Made by a program: the position numbers and the translations under genes. Positions 29,308 to 40,935 of a DNA stretch of 64,000 bases are shown piece by piece; position 1 is the first letter of the stretch; every line of letters starts with the position of its first letter. The DNA lies in assembly GCF_029633865.1 (NCBI RefSeq), contig NC_079219.1:49737008-49801007 (forward strand). Direction: 5' to 3'. This DNA comes from Lampris incognitus (lineage: Eukaryota; Chordata; Actinopteri; Lampriformes; Lampridae). The notes beneath the pieces were generated by a model, which was not told where the DNA came from, ran no database searches, and saw only the letters and a list, made by a program, of their open reading frames with translations.

Positions 29308-32069
29308 AAGAAGAAGAAGAAGAAGAAGAAGAAGAAGAAGAAGAAGAAGAAGAAGAAGAAGAAGGAAAAGAATGGAACAGCCCACATAGTACGACGAGTA
29401 CTGTCAATCAAGTGACATCTGCCCTATAGTGCCTCAGGTCCATAGTTTGGACCCGGCTCTACGGGATGTAAAACAGGAAACATGAAAGAAATACTGATAA
29501 TAATAATAACAATAATAATAATAATAATAACAATAATAATAATAATACCAACAAACGACACACCAGTGGCTGAAGAGCACCAGAATGAAAGCAGAGATGG
29601 AGGGCCTGATAATCGCTACACAAGACCAGAGCCTGGCAACCAGATCCTATCACCATCGCATCATCAAAGATGGAACAGACCCAAAATGCAGAATCTGTGG
29701 ACTGTACGAAGAAACCATTGACCACATTGTCTTAGGCTGCCCGGAACCGGCAAACACCGAGTACATATCACAGGCTCAACAAGGCAGCAGCGTACCTGCA
29801 CTGGAAGATCTGCAGGAGTTACAAGATCAAGACGACTGAGAAGTGGTACAAACATCAGCCAAAAACGTTCACTGAAAACAATGATGTCATCATCCTCTGG
29901 GACATGCCCATCCACACTGACAGAGATAAAAGCCAACAAGCCCGACATCGTTATCAAGGACAGGAAGCAAAAGAGGTGCATGCTCATCGACATGGCAATA
30001 CCATCCGAAAAAAACACCTCAGTGAAAGTCACAGAGAAGCTGACCAAGTACAAAGACCTAGAGGTTGAAATCAACAGGATGTGGGGAATGAAGACCGAAA
30101 AAATGCCAGTCAACTCAAGTCAAGTCAATTTTATTTGTATACCCCAATATCACAAATTACAAATTTGCCTCAGGGGACTTTAAAGCAACACAACATCCTG
30201 TCCTTAGACCCTCTCGTCGGATAAAGAACAACTCCCAGAAAAAAACCCTTTAACAGGGAGAAAAAATAGGAAGATACCTCAGGGAGAGCAACACATGAGG
30301 GATCTCTCTCCCAAGACGGACAACCAGTGATCATCGGTACTCTAGAACTCATGAAGAAGGGAATGGAAAAGTTCACCAACCATATCCCAGGCAACGCCAA
30401 CATCCATGCAGTCCAGAAGATCGCCCTACTCGGAACAGCCCACATATTACATCTGCCCTATAGTGCCGCGGGTCCATAGTTTGGACCCGGCTCTACAGGA
30501 TGTAAAACAGGAAACATGAAAGAAACAGTAATAATAATAATCATCATCATCATCATCATCATTATTAAATTTATATAGCGCTTTTCTAGACACCCAAAGT
30601 GCTTCACATTGACAGGGAAACTCCCACCTGGGTGATGCACGGCAGCCATTTTGCACCAGAGCACTCACCACACATCAGCTTGAGGTGGAGAGGGAAGAAT
30701 CATTGAGCCAGTTACATGGGGGAATGATTAGGTGGCCAGTTGGAGAAAGCCAGGTTGGGAATTTTGCCAGGACACCAGGGGATCCCCCCTACTCTTTGCA
30801 ATAAGTGCTAATGGGAGCTTTAATGACCAGTGAGTCAGGACCCCAGTTTAATGTCTCATCCGAAGGACGGCATCTCCTACAGCACAGTGTCCCCATCACT
30901 GCACTGGGGCTTGATATTTGTTGTCTTTCTTAGGACAAGAGGGAAGAATTCCCCCTATTGGCCCACCAACACCGCTTCTGGTAGCAACTCAGTTTTCGCG
31001 GGAGGTCTTCCATCCAAGTACTAGCCAAGCCCATACCTGCTTAGGTACTGTCATTTGGCAGAGCCAGGGTACATGTTGGTACAGCTGCCCGCCATAAAGT
31101 TGAATAAATGGTCATGGTGGTGGATTACCTATCTCAAACAACTTCAAATTGATTTTCATATTGTGCTGAAATGAAAGGTAACTAATGGTTGCCTGGAAGG
31201 TCAGAAAAATGCTTTCATATAATTTCTAAAACACTACTCAATGCTTTTGAAAGTAGTTGGGAGTAATGTGAAGCATGGGCCGTTTGTAGAAAATTTGTAG
31301 TAAGACATGCAAAAACATTGCTATGGTCCTTTAATGCCTGTCAATGTAGTGTATATCAATATTTTTGTGTTGCAGGTATGTGGTGAGGAATCGTCGCCTT
31401 CTGGAGGACTTCTGCGTCCGGACGAAGGAGCTCTTCTGTCTGGGCCTAATTGCTCTGCTTGGACATTGTGCCTTGACCCTGGGCCTGGATGAAGAGCAGG
31501 AAAAAATCCAAGACTGGAGCAGCAAAATCGAAGAAGTCGAGATCAAAATGAAGACAGCCATCAAGGCCTGTGTGGTGGCCTTCTCGGAGCAAGCTGAATT
31601 AGATATCCAACAACTCCTTAAAGAGAAGGAAGACCAGCAAATGCTTCAAGATGTCACCCAGGAACTTCAGGATTTCCTGGTAAAGAAGTACGACTGGGTC
31701 CACTGGTCCGTGCGAGTCATCAACCATTCGGGAAGCACCTATCGCAACTGGCGTGCCGGAAAACATTTCCACCACGTGGCGGGACAGAACTGGTTCGAGG
31801 TGCTCCAGGTTAACAACACCAACCTAGTGGTGTCATACAGCAGCAAGCCACAGCCGGTGCCACGTGGCTGCATTCAGAAGGTGATGGATGGACAGGCAAA
31901 GAATGGCAATGCCCAGGCGGTGGTGGAAATCCTGGCCAAGCAGCTCAGCGGGTTTGTCGTGCATGCTGTCAGCTGTCATAAGGAGAGTGCAGCAGCATGG
32001 AGCTTTCCGGTAGAATGCCACTATTGGGAGAAACACAAGAACGTGGCAGTATGTGTGCACTCCGAATGA
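28137..32069 (+). CDS. rpz5: Rapunzel family protein with C-terminal extension, rpz5-like, 395 aa in two exons
   Basis: Coding exons are 28137-28630 and 31376-32069. The donor AAAG|GTAATC and acceptor TTGTGTTGCAG|G join an arginine codon, and the spliced frame is open for 396 codons. Residues 1-230 form the rapunzel core: IEENIRSQFRKYMDIL (~102-117), EKNLYMLYDGLMG, and a hydrophobic stretch LFCLGLIALLGHCALTLGL (~184-202) followed by acidic residues and coiled-coil-like helices (~203-265). Residues ~266-395 are a separate globular-looking domain (KKYDWVHWSVRVINHSGSTY at ~268-287; Cys near 333-376) that I cannot assign to a known family. Length and the extension suggest rapunzel 5; this is from family memory. 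Tandem in orientation with the genes at 9.1 and 10.9 kb. The intron is full of young repeats. No close canonical polyadenylation signal follows; the nearest AATAAA (33636) lies inside a Tc1 element end. Confidence 0.88.
29168..29364. repeat. Compound (AAAT)n, (ACT)n, (AAT)n, (AAG)n microsatellite in the rpz5-like intron
   Basis: Ends in about 29 AAG units (29278-29364). The pure purine run could form triplex DNA. It directly abuts a LINE 3' fragment. Confidence 0.95.
29365..29495 (+). mobile_element. RLE-type LINE 3' UTR fragment (intronic)
   Basis: GGAACAGCCCACATAGTACG through GGATGTAAAACAGGAAACATG repeats the 3' end found at 0.66-0.77 kb and 30.43-30.52 kb. Only the last few codons and UTR remain. 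Confidence 0.75.
29496..29549. repeat. (AAT)n microsatellite between two LINE copies
   Basis: Imperfect AAT/ACA units; the family's copies end in such repeats. Confidence 0.9.
29550..30526 (+). mobile_element. RLE-type LINE, C-terminal part (intronic, frameshifted, interrupted)
   Basis: It encodes in order a zinc knuckle C-x2-C-x7-H-x4-C (CRICGLYEETIDHIVLGC, 29687-29740), a WYKHQPK-like segment, the endonuclease motif KPDIVI with PD at 29941-29946, and LID with the second aspartate at 29989-29991. This is the restriction-like endonuclease end of R2/R4/NeSL-type LINEs. At least two frameshifts (near 29770 and 29930) and an insertion at 30111-30323 break it. The 3' UTR ends at ~30526 in AAT/ATC repeats. 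Confidence 0.8.
30111..30323. mobile_element. 213-bp dispersed fish repeat inserted in the LINE, 5-bp duplication
   Basis: CCAGT occurs at 30106-30110 and 30324-30328 on either side. The insert runs from CAACTCAAGTCAAGTCAATT to CTCTCCCAAGACGGACAA, a high-copy teleost sequence with AGTCAATTTTATTTGTATA and TTTAACAGGGAG blocks. I do not assign it to SINE or DNA element with certainty; a 5-bp duplication is short for a SINE. Confidence 0.75.
30565..31092 (-). mobile_element. 5S rRNA-derived SINE (SINE3-like), intronic
   Basis: On the minus strand the head (31092 down to 31002) reads like 5S rRNA: TACCTAAGCAGG, GGGCTTGGCTAGTACTTGG, ATGGAAGACC, covering the internal promoter region. A ~350-bp body follows and the 3' end is AAAGCGCTATATAAATTTAA leading into an ATG-rich microsatellite, the tail type shared with LINEs. 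This organisation is that of SINE3-class elements of fish. Orientation is antisense to the host gene. Confidence 0.75.
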
Positions 32070-32446
32070 GGCTCACATAGAGCTGGGTGATATATTGATA
32101 TGATACCGATATTGTCATATGAGACATAATATCATCTGGGATCTTGGTTATCGTAATATTGCTTTCAGCTGCTGTAGGTAATTTGGGGCCAGAATTACTT
32201 GATAAGGTTGCAACAGTTTTGAATTCCCTATACAGACAGTTGTGCTGTAAAAACGCTACATTGAATATTTTGGAGGAAAAATATCTCTTGAGGATTTGGA
32301 TTTTATATTATGTTTTATTCAATTCACACGCCTTTGTTCATTTTGTGTCTTTGTACTGTTTCACCTCAGAAGTGAAGAAATTTGCGCTCTAAAAAAAGAG
32401 TTTCATCTGCATACAATGTACAATCTGGTTATTTAAGGTTAGAATA
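32070..32446. other. 3' flank of the rpz5-like gene
   Basis: Includes a TATTGATATGATACCGATAT-rich stretch (32090-32160) like a common vertebrate repeat that also appears near 35480-35850. No polyadenylation signal AATAAA is present. Confidence 0.4.
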
Positions 32447-33655
32447 CACTGAGTTGCCAGTTTATTAGGTACATCTAGTAGTGTGTTGCACCACCTTTGG
32501 CCTTCAGAACAGCACAAATTCATCTGGGCATGGATTCTGTGAGATGCTGGATGTGTTGTGCAGGACTGTTGTGCCATGAGGACATGATTGCATAGTGCAG
32601 TTTTCACAAATTGGACAGCTGCAAAAGTCTTGCTGCGAACAGCCCTTTCCACCTCATCCCAAAGACGCTAGATAGGGTTGAGATCCAGGGACTGTGCAGG
32701 CCACTGAAGAAATTAAAACTCACTGTCCAGTTCCTGGAACCATTCTGTGATGATACGTGCCTTGTGACATGCTGCATTATGATGCTGGAAGTGTCTGTCT
32801 TAGTCTAGATAAACCATTGCCATGACAGAACGAACCTGGTCCGCAAGAATGTTCAGATGTACCATGCTGTTCAGACGTTCTTCAATAGCTATCAAGGGCC
32901 CTAAGATATGCCAGGAAAACATTCCCACACCACACTGCCACCACCAGCATGCACTGTTGACACCGAACAGGATGGTTCCATGGGCTCAGGTTGCTTGCGC
33001 CAAATTCTGATCCTTCCATCAACATGATGCAAAAAGGACCTGGATTCGTCTGACCAGGCAACTTTTTTCCCCACTCTTCAATGATCCAGTTTTGATGCTC
33101 CTGCGCCCACTGGAGACATACATTTTTATTATTCGGTAGCAACATCAGTATCCAACATGTTCTTCGGCTGTTTTAGCCGATTCGAGACAAAGTCTGATAA
33201 GTGAGGCGTTCTGAGATAACATTCTGCACACCAACGTTGACTCTGGTTGTGACCCGTCTGTTCACCTGCATGATTCTTACCGTGATTCTCCTTCGACCTC
33301 GCTGCGCCACAAGCTGTTTTCCTCCAGAAGATTGCCAATCACTGATAGTTTTTTGTTTTTTGCTTTTCACACGATTCCCACTAAACCCTTAAACGGTTGC
33401 GTGAAAAGCCCAGAATGACAGCCGTGCAGGAGATGCTGGAACGATCAGAAGGCCAGATCATTGCCACGGTCGATCATGCCACATTCAGAGTCACTAAAGT
33501 CACTCGTTTTTCTCATTCCAATGTACAGTTGACTCCTGACTGGTGCCAAAAACACTGGTATGCCTGATTTATGGCACACACCGCAGTCGGCTAACGTATG
33601 AATGTACCATTTGTGTGAAGGTGAGGGGTGTACCCAATAAACTGGCAACTCAGTG
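32447..33655 (-). mobile_element. Tc1-like DNA transposon, 1.2 kb, inactive
   Basis: The ends CACTGAGTTGCCAGTTTATT (left) and their inverted copy at the right (…AATAAACTGGCAACTCAGTG) form ~26-bp terminal inverted repeats with one or two mismatches, flanked by TA at 32445 and 33656, the Tc1/mariner target. Length fits a single-gene Tc1 element. The gene inside lies on the minus strand and is degraded. Confidence 0.85.
32560..33400 (-). pseudogene. Tc1-like transposase, degraded
   Basis: Reading the minus strand, WSDES (around 33042-33059) is the first catalytic Asp block, GGGSVVWE follows, and DLNPI then a stop codon (TAG, 32668-32670) then RLWDE marks the third catalytic block. The stop replaces the catalytic glutamate of the DD34E triad. 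Several frameshifts separate the blocks, so it cannot encode an active enzyme. Confidence 0.8.
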
Positions 33656-36600
33656 TAGATCTTTTTGTCATCTATCATTTTAAAAGGCTCATAAAATCTG
33701 ATTCACAATTGTTTTTTCTTGTATATCATTATCGTTTAGACGGAGGAAATAGTGTGAGATTAGTTTTTGTTCATGTTGCCAGGCTCATGTACGCATGAGA
33801 AAACTTGGGAACAAGAGGAACAAAGACAGTTATGATCACAATGACAAAGAACTGTGTTGTCTTGTCCATCTAGAGGATTTAGGAAAATAATAACTTTTTA
33901 TTTAAAAAGTCATATCTAAATGGAAGTTATGCAAACAGATGTCTTTAATTGTATGAAAGTAATATAAATGTTTTAGAAGATATCAATCTTAAAAAAAACA
34001 TTTAAATTCAGGCCTTTTTTGGCAAATTCATTTTTCAATAGATAATGCACTTTTTAGATTTGGAGATATTGCAGTAATCAAGTAGTAACAGAGTTTGACT
34101 CTGTAAAAATTTGAACATGGTATCAACTTGCTTTTAATGTCATGTGGTAGCTGATGAGGAATTTAAATGCTTTCATGCTATGAACTGCATCAATACGTGT
34201 CTATTTATGAGTGCAACTAACCCTACTTACAACTTAGTAGCTATACTTAAATAACTGCCACTAAGATCCTATACAGTAGTAATGATAAAAATAATAATTA
34301 AAGTAAGTAATTCTGACATCATTTTTCCCCCCCAAGTCCTCTTAACAAACGGCTTCTGTGCCTCCAGCTATGAAGACACGGTTTGGCTGCGTCTGCAGAT
34401 CTCTGCCCCCATTTTGTCTTTGCAAGACAGACTGGCCTACATAATAGTGGAAAGCAGCATGCAGGTTACCTTTTCAACCGTGAAAACGAGAGAGCAAGAG
34501 GCTCGGACTTGGCACTCTGAATGCTAAAATGTGCTTGATGTTTTAAAACCCCCTTATAGTGAACCAAAACCAAAACGGCTGCAGCTGAGTCCTCCTGCTG
34601 CATGAACTGAGCTTATTTAAATGATATGGGGGGTTGAGTCAGAAGAATGGACCTGAAAGCAAGTTTCTTGGTCCCTATACCAAATCAATAAAAAAGGCAT
34701 ATAACAAATGTTTGGCATAGCTGTTTTGCTTTATGACAATTAATGACAATGCATGAACGGTTAACAGATGTGTACACCACTATAATCTAATAACTGTCTC
34801 TCCTTCCGTGTACAAATGTGATTTAGGGAGCACTGTTAGTGTCTGCACTCATTATAATAAGCCAGTGCACTCTCAGCAACAAGGGACCCCTAATTGAATT
34901 GATATTTGCGCGTAAGTCAGCATTTTCTGACCACAGCTTTAGTTTGATAGTCTATGAATAACCTCTGGCTGAGCTAATATTCTGCAGATGAGCTGCAAAG
35001 TGCATGGCTCAGCGGGATGGGATCACTCGTTGCACCCATCGTAGTTGCAGGGTGGGTGGATGCAGCCATCATTTCATAGCGCTATGATGGATCTGGATGG
35101 GTCTTTAGTCAAACGGCCTGTCGCAAATCTAACCTGTCAGAATCCATCATGCGTTATCTCTCATATCCAGTGCAGGAGAAAATGGACGTCACTGAATCAT
35201 CCTTGCAGGTCTCAACCCTCTGTGCAGAGGGCTGCTGTATGTGGAGGATAACTTGGCAAAAAGATACGATGGTTATGAGATTTCACATTGTTAATTTTGT
35301 AAATTGTAAGTGTGGCCTCATTTATAAAAGACTAAAAGCATGTTTTGAGTGATGTGAAATTGATTTTGATTACAAAAGATCGTTACATAAGACATTACAG
35401 TAATGGTATAGACAGCAAGTTTTTTTAAACTAGATTATTTTTAAATGATCCTGCAGTAGATGAAAGACGTTACATATTAGTACGGCTGGGCTTTTTTGAC
35501 AAAATCAAGTATCACAGTAGTTTTTGACTGAATTCCTCCATACTGATTATGTGAGGATATTTTAGGGATGACTATTTTGTGCTTTTGGAAGATATTAACA
35601 CATAGGAAAATGTTGAGAAATTATCATTAGTAAAATGTGGATATGATGACCAAGCAGGTAGAGGCATTCATTTTTCACTTCGCTCAGCTAAAAGAGTCAG
35701 ATTAGTCCAGAAAATCACTTTATTGCAATGCAGCCTTTAAGACCAGGGAATGACAACATTTAAGTTATATCACCATAACCAACATCCCAAACAATATCAA
35801 GTCAAAAATCACAATATTGATCACAATATATATTGATATATTGCCCAGATATTTATATATTACTACTTTTGTTTCATGCTTCTTTTATGCTTACTCTTCT
35901 TTCTGTCCATATTTCTCTTCACATTTCCTCTGCTGTCATTATTCCCCCATAGGCATCATTAAAGTTTCATCACATCCACTCTAATCAGCAGAACAATAGA
36001 CGGAGTCAAAGAATATTTCCAGAAACAAGGCTTCACAGCGCTGAGCTGTGACTTCACGGTGTTTTATACAGGTAGCTACTTAGCACGCAACATAGCACCA
36101 GCTGCCTGGTCATTACACCTTCTTTATAGCCGGACATCTCAGATAGGTGACTAACAACCTTTGGAAGCCTATCACACAACCCCAGCAGAGGGCTGAAAGG
36201 GACAAAATGAAGCCGTCGGGAGTGCCAGACAGCAGCTAAATAAGAAACCCCCCCCCCTTTTCAAACATGACAAAGAATCACTGAGATGTTGCAACAGCAG
36301 AGGAAAAACACTGCCAACTGCTTTCATCAGCTTTGACATTTCTCAGGTGTGACAGGACATCAGGACACTGGCACCCACTGGAGGCCTGCAGACACATTCT
36401 GTTCCCTCCCTCTTAAAGATGCAGCCCAATGATTTTAATGAAGTCAATTCTGTTGTGGAATATTAATGCCAGGAATGCCATTTTTTTTCCAGCTTCACAA
36501 GTATCGCTTGATTCGTTATAACTGCTTTAGCCCATGGTTTCTGTGTAAAGCCGATTCTCAGCCATTTTCTTGCCCTCAGTTCACAAGATGCTTTATTGAT

Positions 36601-39600
36601 AGCTAGCTAGCTTGCTAACTTGCATGACATTGCTAGGCAACTGCATTGATTATCTGATCAAATCAAGGTATCAATGACGTAATTTATTACCTGAAGGAGA
36701 TTGGTTTTCTGAAATGGTTTGTGCTGACCACCAGGAGAAGCGTTTTGAAGCCTCTCAAGAGAAGCCGTGTCATTTGGGCACCTTCAAATGCTGCCGTGCA
36801 GTAAGTTCTTGTCCAGCAAGACTAGATCCCCTTCTTTTACAATGGGAAGTCGTCTGTATCTCAAGCTCTGAAGCATATTATCATATTATCACATATCACC
36901 ATTTGGATTACATAGGAACACTGGCAAGTTGTACACAACATGCAGTGTTAAACATGCTGAAGGATGCTGTTTTCACAGAAACGGGTCTTTTTTTCCACTA
37001 AACCGGTGCTTGTATGCATTCACTATTCATCACCTCAGGAATCACTGAAATTCCCGTGTGATCTGTGGGTAAAAACAGTACTACGGGTGCATGAATCTGA
37101 ATGTTTGGTTGGTGGATTGTCTTTATGTTGTCCAGACATCTGGATGATTTGATTGCTCAGTTTTGCTGACAGCGTGACTTCACGCGGTCTTGCGTTATCA
37201 ATGCCACCAGCTTTGTGTTTCCAACTCTACTCTCCTAAAATGAAAAAGAGCACTGCGTCCGTTAGACTGTCTCCGATAGTTTCTCAAGGGGCTTTAGTCA
37301 TATTTTCACAACAGTCGTTCCAACATTTTGGGCAACTTTACATTACCGATCCCCCTTTTGAAAATACATCAAAATCTGAACACACAGTTTTCATACTGGA
37401 TCTGTAAACCTGCTTTGTCTCTTTTTCATGCAGTTCATTTTGGACGCCATTGGGGCCTACACAGTCATGCAGAACTTTGACCACTGGGATCTTTTTTTGA
37501 TGCATTGTGCTGAATATATCTGAATGTTAATTGTACATTATAAAAAGCCGGTTAATGATTTTAGTATATCTGTTTCACAGACATGCAGGGCTGTGGCAGC
37601 TGCCTGTAAGTCAGAGGATTCATTAGCGGTTGTGCGGGCTTTGCCTTGGTAACAACTATTGATCCAAGCAGCTCTTCCCCTGCATAAGAGGCTTTGTCTG
37701 TGGGAGAGCGTCAATCCAAACTGTCAGGATGGCAAGACCAAAGCATCCGTTTTACTGGCAAGATCTATTACATCTCATGTTACGAGAGCCGGGGTTACCT
37801 GGTTTTGTGGTTGGGGATATTAGACAGGATTTTAGATCTGATGGGGAATCGGTACCAGAGGTGCTGTGCAGACAGATGGCGCTGTCAACATACAGATCAA
37901 CAGGCAAGCCCGAATAATTTTGCTCATTAGTCCTGCCAAAATGCCTTTACCAGCTCCAATGCATTCTTAAGGTCAGATTTCTAGTTATTTCTGCCATGTT
38001 CTAGAAAAATGAGCATCGTTGAGTCTTTATGATTAAGAAGAGAACAAGAGTGTAAACCTTAAAATGGCTTGGTCCCCACCAAATTCCAGGGGATACACGT
38101 TCCCATCATGCATTTCTGGTAAGCAGATTCACAGATGAAAGGCGGCATCCACATACATTTAATGTATAAGCGGTGATCCTTGTGAAAGATCAATCATCAA
38201 TAATTGATCACTTCTATGAAGAGGCCTGTGTCTATCTGAGGGGACAGAAGTGGAAAAGCCAGGCTTAGCTTTTAAAGAAAAGTGAGCATGGCATCAAGCG
38301 CAAAAACATTGTAAACTAATGTTCACTCCCTGCAAATAAATCTTCCCATACACACAACACAAAGACCAGAAAGCATCCTCCGGCATCGTGCACCCTCTTT
38401 CGCCTCCATCAAGGGAAATCTCCTCATCTCCAAGAACAGATAGCAGCCAATATCAATATTTCATAAACAAATGAAAGACTGGATGGAAGCTCGAGTCAGA
38501 GCGGCCCTGAAGGGGGAGTCGATCAATGGCAGGAGAGCTCTGTCTCCCGGCGTCTGCCAATCCCGGCACAGCGTAATGCTATTACCCATCAGCCAGAGAG
38601 GACCATCGACCAGGCTGCTGGACTTTAAAGGGACTTAATCTGATAAAAAGCATTAAAACATTTGTTTAGTAACACACTAGCTGCAGGTCTGGTCCCAAAA
38701 CTCAGACAGACATTTTCAAGGTTTCCCGTTGGTTCAGGGTTTTGCTTGTTAGTTTTTTAATCCTTTGAGGCGTCAATCCACATTTGTAGACATAGGGCAA
38801 AGCTCCAGGGGTCGTTAAGGTGGCTCCATTTTGTCTTTAGCAAAATACAGAATAGTTTGTCACAATAAAATAAATTATCCTAAATGTAGAATGAATGAGT
38901 GGCAATTCAGCCTCACAGCTGGCATCGCAGCATGTACAGGGTAGACAAATTAATTGCAAATAAACTTCAGCAAAAATCCTCTGATGACCTGAAGGTGTGC
39001 TACTTAAGCCAAGCATACCTAGTTGTTGTTCGAAAAGACACAAGACGACCTGCTACAGGTAATGTAACACATACAGCATGTAGCATGAGTGCACTCATCA
39101 TTAGCATGGACACCTCCAGTCTGGCCCACACAAAGTAAAAACCGGCCCCTGAAAAAGTCAAATGAATGCACCCCCCCCCCCCCCAAAAAAAGAAAGACTA
39201 CCAAAATTAGCTTTGGCACAGATGAATCCAGAATGAACAGGGATAGGCCGTCCATCATGACCCCCCCCCCCTTCCCAGCAAGCTTTCCTGTTTTTCCTCT
39301 CATGTGCGGGCCAGCCTCCCGTTGTAATTGCACCGTGGCAGCGATAATACCCTGCCTTTAAGCACCGAGCTGCAGAGCACTGCTGTGTATATGTGACTAA
39401 AAGTAATTCCTGTCAGGAATGTGTGGAGAGAAAAGCTGCGTGAAAAACATTTAAAGCGAAAGTGAATCATCCGTTGTGTGTCAACCATGTGCAGTGCCTC
39501 AAAATGTCTCTCACGGTCTCCAGCACTTTCTCTTTCTCTTCAGGTGCCCTTGTAGACTGCCTTCCCCCACCCGAGGCCCCATTTACTGTATCACAGCCCC

Positions 39601-39965
39601 CCGCCCCCCCTACACAGACCTCCCTTAGATCATAGACCTCGAGCACCACCAGAAAATCTCAGAATGCCTTTGGCCATCCTCGTTTTCTGTGACCTCCCAT
39701 TTCCGCCCGCTGTGTCTCTGCAGCTGAATCCCATCTGTCTTCTTTCACTGTCAGCATGAGGTCTCCGTCTATCCGGCCTCTCGCCTGCTTACTTTCTCTT
39801 TAGTCAGCTGGATAGAAGCAAGACCCTCTAGAAAACGAAACTAACCTTTAATATATAATCTGTAATCATTTGTATCCTGAGTAGAACTAATGCAATAAAT
39901 GCAAATACCTTTAATTTTATATCAGACTAAGATTAGATTACTATATATATATGACATATATATAG
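33656..39965. other. Long gene-poor stretch, largely unique-looking
   Basis: No convincing coding exon on either strand. Contents: TATATTGATATATTG-rich repeat remnants near 35480-35850, poly-C runs at 36248, 39172 and 39260, and ordinary AT-rich sequence. Segments near 38.3-38.6 kb have balanced composition without repeat signatures and could be conserved non-coding DNA; this is a guess. Confidence 0.4.
37729..37917 (+). other. Short open frame of 62 codons, unknown
   Basis: Starts ATGGCAAGACC after an acceptor-like CAAACTGTCAG and ends TAA. The peptide (HPFYWQDLLHLMLREPGLPG within it) has an amino-acid make-up more protein-like than neighbouring random frames. I recognise no family; it could be chance or a terminal exon. 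Confidence 0.15.
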
Positions 39966-40112
39966 TCGCGAATTCGGGGGGGGGGGGGCGGCCGCGGGAA
40001 CCGCCACGGCCGGGACGCGAACCCGTACCTCGGGCGACAACATCAACCAGTCGACTAAAGGCTTCGACTTCTCAGCCAAGGGCCAACGCGTCTACTTACC
40101 CGTGCACGTTAC
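39966..40112 (-). mobile_element. tRNA-like SINE, copy 1 (minus)
   Basis: On the minus strand: TAACGTGCACGGGTAAGTAG, a box-A-like TAGTCGACTGG, a box-B-like GGGTTCGCGTCCCGG, then a C-rich run and GAATTCGCGA. The same ~155-bp unit occurs at 53337 on the plus strand. Confidence 0.65.
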
Positions 40113-40159
40113 AATATCATATATATTAGATATAATAGTTTGCTACCACAATGTACTTA

Positions 40160-40245
40160 GCTCTGCAGATAGCTGGACTATCCCGGGGTTCGAACCCAGG
40201 ACCTTCTTGCTGTGAGGTGACCACACTAATGACTGTGCCACCCAA
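40160..40245 (-). mobile_element. tRNA-derived SINE head (minus)
   Basis: On the minus strand: GGGTGGCACAGTCATTAGTG, TCACCTCACAGCAAGAAGG, then box B GGGTTCGAACCCCGGG. This is a frequent fish SINE head; body and tail are missing. Not a functional tRNA: no cloverleaf with matching acceptor stem is apparent. Confidence 0.6.
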
Positions 40246-40599
40246 TTCGTAATTATATTTAATTCTTTTTTTGGTAACACTTTAGTATGGCGAACATATA
40301 CACCAGTTAGTAGTGTTAACTTACTCTAAATTAAGTTTTTGTTACTTAGAATATGTTCCCCATACTAAAGTGACATCTATGTTCCCCATACTAAAGTGTT
40401 ACCCTTTTTATATTTTATTATTATTATTACAATTATTATTATTATTATTATAACTACAATAGTTTTAGATATTGAATTTATTATTTTAGATTATTGAATT
40501 ATTAGAATAAATTAATAAAATCTAAAAAATAAATTAAATAAATACCACATATATTATAAATAATACAATAAAAAAATTTGTTAATATCGTGACGTGCTA

Positions 40600-40830
40600 A
40601 CGAGTCGGACTCTTCAGTCGACTGGTTAACATAGTCGCCTGTGATGCAGGACACACGGGTTCGCGTCCAGGCCGTGGCGGTTCCTGGGCTGCCCCCACTA
40701 ATTCGCTACATTGGTGTGAGGTCATCGAGGAGCTGGAGGGCGTTGGTGGGGGGAGTGACGTCTGGGGTGCCCTACTTAGCTTGCTGCCACCGCAACCCTA
40801 CCCCGGAGAAGTGGCTGAAGATGAATTAAT
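40600..40830 (+). mobile_element. SINE with tRNA-like head and RTE-LINE tail
   Basis: Head: CAGTCGACTGGTTAACATAG ... ACACGGGTTCGCGTCCAGG (boxes A and B, as in the 53337 copy). Tail from ~40724: GAGGAGCTGGAGGGCG ... CTTGCTGCCACCGC ... CCCCGGAGAAGTGGCTGAAG, matching by eye the 3' end of the RTE-type LINE at 15.73-15.83 kb. This is the classic tRNA-head/LINE-tail arrangement. Confidence 0.7.
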
Positions 40831-40935
40831 TAATGAAAATCACTCTGATAGATTTTCATGGTAAGGCATTTTTCTTCGTACTGCATATGCTGCAATGCAC
40901 TCTCCGCGGGTTCCGGGAGGGCTTGTACTAACATA

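Noticed and set aside
29049-29411. Poly-Leu/Phe or poly-Arg frames in the rpz5-like intron
   Set aside because: Translation of an AAG microsatellite in different frames; lies within an intron.
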